Below are positions 57,640-64,000 of a stretch of 64,000 bases of DNA, in pieces. The notes under the pieces were generated by a model. The model worked only from the letters and a program-made list of their open reading frames with translations, searched no databases and had not been told where the DNA came from. Numbering within the stretch: position 1 is the first letter of the stretch; every line of letters begins with the position of its first letter. The translations under genes and the position numbers were made by a program. The stretch spans positions 230,726,803 through 230,790,802 of the forward strand of contig NC_081415.1 of assembly GCF_030272615.1 (NCBI RefSeq). The letters are read 5' to 3'. Source of the stretch: Cryptomeria japonica (taxonomy: Eukaryota; Streptophyta; Pinopsida; Cupressales; Cupressaceae).

Positions 57640-58138
57640 AAGGATCCACCCCAAGATCATCTCTCCTGGACCCTGTGTCCTCTGCAGCCACCCATCGCGT
57701 CGTCCTATCCGGACAAAGGAACCCACTGATCACTCCTGCCAACACTGCTGGTAGTGCTAATCCTGTCTATGTCATTGTGTCCCATGCCACATGTCCCACC
57801 CTCATCTCCAGTCCCGGATCCTAGAACACTCATCTAAGGACATCCCTGTCTCCATCTCGATCATACAGAATCAGCTCCCCATCGATCAGTATCCATAGAA
57901 TCCTGTATACATCCTCCAGGGTGACTGTCATCTCCCCCATCGACAAATGAAAAGTGCAAGTCTCAGAGTGCCACCTCTCCGCCAGTGCAATCAACAATCC
58001 CATGTTCACCTGAAACTCAAGCACATACAGAATATGTCTCAATCCCATAGCCTCAATCGCAGATCGGTCCTCGGCTGTCAACTCAGGTCGCAACCTCTGA
58101 GTCGATGGGAATCTCTCTTGTGACTCCAACATAGGCAA
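57640..58138 (-). pseudogene. Plant mobile domain (PMD) gene fragment, antisense in Gypsy F
   Basis: A minus-strand frame from about 58132 (MLESQERFPSTQRL) has LLIALAERWHSETCTFHLSM and VTLEDVYRILWILIDGELI, matching the Gypsy C PMD protein block for block. After TGA 57830-57832 and two TAGs the same frame goes on with HVAWDTMT and LPAVLAGVISGFLCPDRTTR, which aligns with the next PMD block, and then diverges near 57665. The remaining C-terminal two thirds, including the acidic and coiled-coil parts, are missing. The N-terminus differs enough from that of Gypsy C to indicate an old split. Confidence 0.8.
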
Positions 58139-59205
58139 ATAATCCTGCAGTCACACAAATCAATCATCTCAGTCCTAGTGACACTCACTATTCATCACAA
58201 AGTGTTGCTTCTATCCTAGTGGTACTCCCTGTTCATCACAAAGTACTACGTGTTTGGCACTCCCTGTTCATCACAAAGTGCTGCTCACATTTGCACTCAC
58301 TGTTCATCACAAAGTGCTGCTCATATTTTAGTACTCCCTGTTCATCACAAAGTACTATATCTTGATACTCACTATTCATCACAAAGTGCCTTGATCTATC
58401 TTATCCTAGGGCCTCTGCTTGAGTGAATCCTCTTGAGTAGTTTCCTAATTGGCAACGTATGTTCTATCATAGAATTGTCAATCCTATCCCTATTTGCTAT
58501 CATAGTTTTCCCTAGAGGACCTGCTTGAGTGTATCCTCTTAGCAGCTTATCCAATCGACAGCGTATGTTCATCACAGAACTGCCGATTTGACCTAGAAGA
58601 CACAAATTCATATTTTTGGACACAAACATGCTTTCATGACATAAACACTCTTTTAGACCGCATAAACGCGCTTGGCACCAACGCAGACATGCCTACATGT
58701 TTTTGACATTTTTTGGACCCTATTCTAAGCACATTTATTGCACTACCTAGCATGCATTAATGACAACAATAAATGCAACAAAGTACAAGGAGGTTTTGTG
58801 GTACTTACTGGCTCTCCTGCCTCTGCTGGCCTTTGAAATCGATGAACGCGATCGAATCTGTGAACCAATGCCATCGTTGTTGATTGATGTTGCTCTATTC
58901 TCTCTCTGCACTATGATCTCTTAGATGTGTGGATGACAATGAGGATGTTTTTCCCCTCGTGGTCTATTTTATAGACTACCCTAGCCCTAGCCCTCGTTTT
59001 CCGAGTCAGTCTTCATTATCTCGTGACTCTGTCACTTTATCCGATCAGTCCATTCTAGCCTCTCTTTCTTATTGAGAGATTGTCTGCAATCTTTTCAGAC
59101 ATTTTCATCCAATCTCTCGAGGGGGCATATCATTCCCATCTTGGGGCAACTTTGTATCAGTTCATATTATCTTCTTTGAAACAACGTGACAAGCCGCATT
59201 GTCTC
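58139..59205. other. Gypsy F region upstream of the antisense PMD fragment
   Basis: Includes the tandem repeat (58179-58391), a duplicated phrase TGAGTGAATCCTCTTGAG / TGAGTGTATCCTCTTAG (58411, 58527), and the purine box CTCGAGGGGGCAT (59117-59129) shared with Gypsy C. No gene. Confidence 0.55.
58179..58391 (+). repeat. Six imperfect units of ACTCMCTGTTCATCACAAAGT
   Basis: Each unit has the core TTCATCACAAAGTGCT or TTCATCACAAAGTACT with spacers of about 15 bp. Period roughly 35-40 bp. Confidence 0.88.
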
Positions 59206-59219
59206 AAAGAGGGGCAAAA
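59206..59219 (+). promoter_or_regulatory. Polypurine tract of Gypsy F
   Basis: AAAGAGGGGCAAAA just before TGTAGACACC at 59220, the same as in Gypsy C. Confidence 0.88.
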
Positions 59220-59962
59220 TGTAGACACCCAAAATTGTCCAGTCTAATTATCTAAGCTTAATTCTTCTATTAATTAAATAAATTTTTATTTATTTAATTA
59301 ATTCATTTATCCTTTTCTAGCCTTATTTCTCATTTAAATAAATACATTTATTTATTTAAATTATCGTTTTCCTAAATTAAATAAATATCTTATTTATTTA
59401 ATTGATCCCACTTCTTCTATTAATTAAATAAATCTTTATTTATTTAATTAATTCATTAATCTTTTCTACCCATGACACATGTCATTCATCTCTTAATTCA
59501 TACACTACCTACCCCTTTCATTATTTTATTATTTTCTTTACCTACCCTCTAATCATAGCCGACCTCCTTTTACACCTCTCAATCTTATCCCTCCATTTCA
59601 TATAGTGTCTTCTATATAAGGAGATGCTTCCTTCATTATCAAACCCTAACTACTTGATCAATTGACTACTTGGCATATGCGATCCTACTTGCAACCATAT
59701 TTCGTTCTTTGTTGAGCTCTTGTGCACATAAAATCTGAGAGCAAATACATCAAACAAGATCAATGGAGATAGGAAGAATGGAGATCCAAACCCTATTGGA
59801 CATGTGATGGTATAATCTTTGTGATTTCATTTGATTTGCATTGTCTTAGGTAATCTTCATATGTTATGGTGGATCTTTGTTGTTGTTAGGCTAGGGTTTT
59901 ATGGTTGAATTCATTTAGCCTTTCAATATCGTTATTATTGTTATCCATTTTTACCATATACA
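59220..59962 (+). repeat. Gypsy F 3' LTR (743 bp)
   Basis: Near-identical to 48444-49211 apart from the AT-block indel and scattered substitutions. Ends ACCATATACA before CATGG. Confidence 0.93.
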
Positions 59963-59967
59963 CATGG
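59963..59967. other. Target-site duplication of Gypsy F, right copy
   Basis: CATGG, identical to 48439-48443. Confidence 0.9.
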
Positions 59968-60180
59968 TAGTCATTATTATCATTAATTACCATCAATTGG
60001 TAGTATATTTAATCATTTTAATCATTATTTTGCCATCAACTGGTCATATATTTAATCATATTTAGTTATTTCTAGAAGTCAGAAATGTATTCTCCTTGTG
60101 CATTACAAAAAGAGTCTATTAGGAGAATAAAAAAAATATTACAAAATGGGTTATGTTGCTCTATAATATAAGAGGAAAAT
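59968..60180. repeat. First copy of the duplicated unit, right half
   Basis: Continues the unit cut at 48443. Contains ATTTAGTTATTTCTAGAAGTC and GTATTCTCCTTGTGCATTA, both repeated in the second copy at 60744-60800. Confidence 0.75.
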
Positions 60181-60840
60181 TTATAGTGTTTAGGGTTGGG
60201 GGTTAATGAATCAGGGATGACAATATAGTGTTTAGGGTTGAGGGTATATCTCATTGAGGGTTTGGGGTTTAGGTTTGAGGGTTTAGAGTTTAGGGTTCGG
60301 GTTATATGATTTAGGGGATTGAGAGTTGAGGGTATATTATTTAGGGTTGAGTTTATACGGTTTAGGATGGACACTAGTAGAAAAAACAACAATAAATGAC
60401 TAAAAAAACTACTAAAAATTGCATATAGATGACTAATCTTGGTCACGTGACCAAATTTATGACTAAACCATTTTTAGTCATTTATTGGTTGTTTTGATTA
60501 ATTAATTTGGTAGTATATTTAGTCATTAATTGTTGTTAACTGGTCATTTATTTAGTCATGGTAGTTATTTATTTAGTCATTGTAATCATAAAATTTCCAT
60601 CAATTGGTAGTATATTTAGTCATTTTTATTCACTGATTTTCGTTCATTGGCAATATATTTAGTCATTTGTATTAACTAATTTTCATCCATTGGTAGTATA
60701 TTTAGTCATTTTAATCATTATTTTACCATCAGTTGGTCATATATTTAATCATATTTAGTTATTTCTAGAAGTCAAAAATGTATTCTCCTTGTGCATTAAA
60801 AAAAGGGTCTATCAATAGAATCAAAAGAAAATTTATACTC
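60181..60840. repeat. Second, uninterrupted copy of the duplicated unit
   Basis: Telomere-like repeats (60181-60370), CACTAGTAGAAAAAAC at 60372, then repeated TTGGTAGTATATTTAGTCATT phrases (60509, 60605, 60690) and the same 3' end as the first copy. The two copies lie in direct tandem orientation. Confidence 0.75.
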
Positions 60841-61064
60841 TGCATTAAGTTCTTTATGAAATTGTAAATAGCAGAAAAGCTTTGTAAATGTTTGAAAATA
60901 CTTTGAATTCGAATGCTTGTTAAATATCCTTTTACATTTTGGTACTTTAAAAATGTCATTTGAATGTCATTTCATTAACTCTAGATGTTGGAAAGTTCTA
61001 GTTTAATGTAAGAATATATATTTATGAATATGTCTAAATTTTATATTAATATTGTCTTCTTCAC

Positions 61065-61107
61065 ATAATACATACATACATACATACATACACACATACA
61101 CACACAC

Positions 61108-61150
<43 letters not shown>
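61065..61150. repeat. (CATA)n, (CA)n and (TA)n microsatellites
   Basis: CATA repeats pass into CA and then TA repeats, directly before the LTR of Copia G. Confidence 0.93.
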
Positions 61151-61154
<4 letters not shown>

Positions 61155-63812
61155 GAACACAAGATACCACTGAGAGGGGGGGTGAATCAGTGGTTATCAA
61201 CAACCTTAATCCTTTTAATTTTGACTATGTGTACCATTTAGTAATTCAAAGACTAAGTGAGTATACCAGTGAGGTAAAGGAAAAGATCAAAAAGAAAGCA
61301 CACACAAAGACACACCATATAACACTAGATATACGAGGAAAACCCAAAGTGGGAAAAACCTCGGTGAGAAATGCTGCTGGAGTCTGCTGCTCCAATCTAG
61401 CCTCACAATGAAACAAAATTTTTACAAAGTTTAGGGAAGTACTCCAAGGAGAACCAACCCCTAATGATTTATGGGCACCAACCCAAAGGAGCACCAACCC
61501 CTAATTATTTATGGGCACCAACCCAAAGGAGCACCAACCCTTGATGATTTATGGGTACCAACCCAAAGGAGCACCAACCCCTGCATTTAGCACCAACTCA
61601 GTAAAATATAATAAATTATAGAATCAATACAAAATAAGCACCTTTTTACAAATGAGTTTTGTAACCTCTGTATACACTTCACCCTGTCGGTTCAACTCTT
61701 CTCTGTTTCTCTACTTCTCATCACTGTCGGTTTTGTTCACTCTTCCTGATTCCTCTTTTGCTCACCTTCTACCTTGCCTAACATCTTCTTACTCTCTTTG
61801 TGCCTCATTCTCTCACTTCCGTTGACTTATCAATTTAGATTATGTCAGTTAGATGAACTGTCAGACTGTGTAACTGGTTAACAATTACTTTGTGCCTTAC
61901 CAGTTAAACCCCTCTTATCGGTTCTTCTATCAACATTTAGTTGCTTCAGTATTCTACGATGAACTCTCAGACTGATTACCTCTTTGATTGCACATTTACA
62001 CTCTCTTCTTTGAGATTTGGTTTCTAGCATCCGACCTCCTTCATCACTGACTTAGATCTTCAATTTGCATATTTATATTCGTGCTTTCCTGCCAAAATAG
62101 AAATTCAATGAATTCATGCCCTAGGGTTTTCTTCACCGACCACAAACTATATCAAATCATATTTGATCTTGTTTCTAGAATTGACAGCCTACAACAAATC
62201 AGATAACACTACCATCTTTCATCCTTTTAGTACACGTTTACTAAACTTGGCAAACTGCAACCAGTTTGTTGGCCTCGCTCTTTGTCAATCACAATAAATG
62301 ATCTCATTGTTTCCTACTCCAAATAAGATCTGTAACCGGATGTCCTGCATTGATCCTTGCATCACAAATTTGTGTCGTTTGATCGGCTTCGAGCTGCAAT
62401 CCTCTGCACTCGACCCATGATTTTTGTAGTCTGCATTAAATGTTGACCCAATCACCAACTACCTCGACAATGCATTGTTCACTTGCCATTGCATGTTTTC
62501 CACCTAGAATCCACACGTTATCCTTTTTGACATCCAGCTTAGTTCACTATGTCAGTTCAGGCTCAGGCACCAACCAAAAACTCACTACCGGTAATCACCT
62601 TATACTATCGGTTCATCTGCCTTACCTGTTAATCTTCATGCCATGCTCTTCTCTGTTCTATCGGTTAGGTCATGTTATCTTGGACCAAACTTGCCAAACC
62701 ACAACACATGACCAGAGTGAGTCACTATGCACATCTCCATCTGATGAGAGTCTTTCACTTTGTCTCTTTGTTATCTTACTGGTTGCCTTACCTATTGGTT
62801 GACACATCATGTCAACAAACTCTAATGCAGACCTTCTAGCATACTGGTATATATGTTTACCGATTGACAATACTCCTTCCTGTATACTGGTAACACCCAT
62901 GAGAACACCATGCCAATAATCTTCAAGTGTCTCCAACTATGGTAACGCCAATCTCCATCTGCATCCCAGTTGACATCAACATCTCAGAATGAAACCATGT
63001 CTACAATTTCTAAGCCTTTCCTTTCTTCTACATTAGCCCATACATCATCTCAACTAGTTTTTCCAAAGTAGCAACCACATCATTTCTTATCCTTCCTTTT
63101 CTATCCCAGTGGCTCATCATGCCTTCTCTTGTTGAACTGGTTCATATCTTTGGTTTCATATATCAGAGGGTTTCTCATGATTCACTTTGGTCATCCAGTA
63201 TAAGCCTTCAACCACCTGCCTTTAACTTTTTTGACTGTCTTATCCTAGAGGGTTATGATGTATTCCATGCATGTTGTGAGATAAGCTAAGCATTGCCACC
63301 AACCGATAGGAGTAGATAGACAGTTGCACTCAATCTGCCAATCTCCCGGTGAGAATGGATCTTTGTCACTTGTCGGCCAACAACTGGCGAGAATCGGTTG
63401 ACATTACGTTGTTCTCTCTGCTTTTGGTATTGCACTAATATGACTTTTCTGACATTAAGAAGCTACATCTTCAACTAGACATATGACCCAATAGACATCC
63501 CATTTGTCTTCCTTACTATCTTGAGGCAACACAATTTCTGTCAGCCTTCTCTTCATTTGGTGATAGCATCTTCATTAAGGGGGAGTCCTGTTGGTTGACA
63601 TCAAACTTGCATACCGATTTCTTGCACATTCTTCATTATTTCAACCTTGCTGGGAACCTGGTTACATGCTTATCAGTTGACAACAACATATTGGCAACAC
63701 ATTACTCACTGGTTGACATTCCATTCTGGTCTCAATACTTTTTCACCGGTTAACCCCAACTTGTATACCGAGGAACATAGCAGTTGACATCAATGACAAC
63801 ACAATGCCAACA
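61151..63812 (-). repeat. Copia G 3' LTR (about 2.66 kb)
   Basis: On the minus strand it starts TGTTGGCATTGTGTTGTC after the polypurine box and ends at 61151 (plus-strand TGAAGAACACAAG). Near that end the plus strand has CACTGAGAGGGGGGGTGAATCAG, the same C-tract plus TGATTCACC terminus seen in Copia A, D and E. Contains the 40-bp repeat at 61448-61583 and many CCGGT/ACCGG and CTATCGGTT-like phrases. Frames inside are short. Confidence 0.68.
61448..61583 (+). repeat. 40-bp tandem repeat, 3.4 units
   Basis: Units start at 61448, 61488, 61528 and 61568 with GGAG(A/C)ACCAACCC and contain GATTTATGGGCACCAACCC or a variant. Exactly 40 bp apart. Confidence 0.93.
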
Positions 63813-64000
63813 ATCTCCCCCTTTGGCATTGATGTCAACACTTAGTTTATTCACAACTGAGGTCTATCTCCCCCTTTGACAACAGTGACAAAGGGCTCAA
63901 GGCATTTTTTTGAGTTCTCCCCCTTTGCAGGTAACTCTCCCCCTTTGTAACCAATGACAAAGGGCTCAGACACCAAATTCTTTCCTCCTTTTGATTACCA
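63813..64000 (-). other. Copia G polypurine region with four boxes
   Basis: The plus strand has TCTCCCCCTTTG at 63814, 63867, 63916 and 63936, each the complement of CAAAGGGGGAGA. The first abuts the LTR and is the likely primer; the others are extra copies. Confidence 0.75.

Larger units (their letters stand above)
48444..59962 (+). mobile_element. Gypsy F, Tat/Ogre-like, pol mostly deleted, with antisense PMD fragment
   Basis: 11.5 kb element with TSD CATGG and LTRs of 768 and 743 bp. Plus strand: long leader with a 304-bp tandem repeat, gag, protease, a linker with a hydrophobic segment, and the integrase C-terminal domain. RT, RNase H and the integrase core are absent. Three stem-loop units follow, then a minus-strand PMD fragment, a tandem repeat, and a polypurine tract identical to that of Gypsy C. 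The protease motif IDGGAGLNIC and LLGRPWIH and the integrase tail are Tat/Ogre-like. Confidence 0.9.
61151..64000 (-). mobile_element. Copia G, 3' end only, runs off the right edge
   Basis: Minus-strand element. Its 3' LTR fills 61151-63812 and the polypurine region follows to the edge. LTR style and polypurine boxes (AAAGGGGGAGA on minus) match plant Copia elements. No coding part is inside the window. Confidence 0.72.

Noticed and set aside
61448-61583. CRISPR-like array (40-bp regular repeats)
   Set aside because: The units are contiguous tandem repeats without unique spacers, inside a plant LTR.

Overview
The window looks like repeat-dense nuclear DNA from a large-genome seed plant. A conifer-type gymnosperm is my best guess from the AT-rich background, the long decayed LTR retrotransposons and the Copia LTRs that end in poly-C, but this is inference. 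I see no intact host gene. Almost everything I can explain is LTR retrotransposon, most of it broken by stops and frameshifts. For reference I name seven elements A to G.

Left part, 1-22659: a three-deep nest that target-site duplications (TSDs) resolve. Copia A (plus strand, 3' part only) carries RT-RNase H remnants at 1-1106, and its 3' LTR starts at 1471. Chromovirus Gypsy B (minus strand, 1607-21140, TSD TTTAT) sits inside that LTR. Gypsy C (plus strand, 2260-14102, TSD GTAGT) sits inside the left LTR of B. C has no recognisable pol. It carries a ~948-codon Gln/Pro-rich reading frame and, in antisense, a plant mobile domain (PMD) gene.

Middle, 22660-34837: AT-rich sequence without supported genes. 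It holds an LTR fragment of the TGTAGACAC type (29152-~30070), a possible Copia LTR start, several 32-64 bp tandem duplications, an inverted-repeat structure of about 1 kb and microsatellites.

34838-46918: non-autonomous Copia D (plus strand), whose pol is replaced by a long unknown protein, then Copia E (minus strand) with degenerate gag-pol inserted next to or into the end of D's 3' LTR.

48444-59962: Gypsy F (plus strand, TSD CATGG) has gag, protease and an integrase C-terminus but no RT, RNase H or integrase core. It also has an antisense PMD gene fragment. C and F share LTR start, polypurine tract, a leader motif, a series of stem-loops and the antisense PMD position, so they are related Tat/Ogre-like families. 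F lies in one copy of a tandemly duplicated unit with telomere-like degenerate repeats.

61151-64000: the 2.66 kb 3' LTR and polypurine region of Copia G (minus strand), which runs off the right edge.

The most unusual content is the pair of related Gypsy families that both carry an antisense PMD gene (C and F), together with the unknown proteins that replace pol in C and D.
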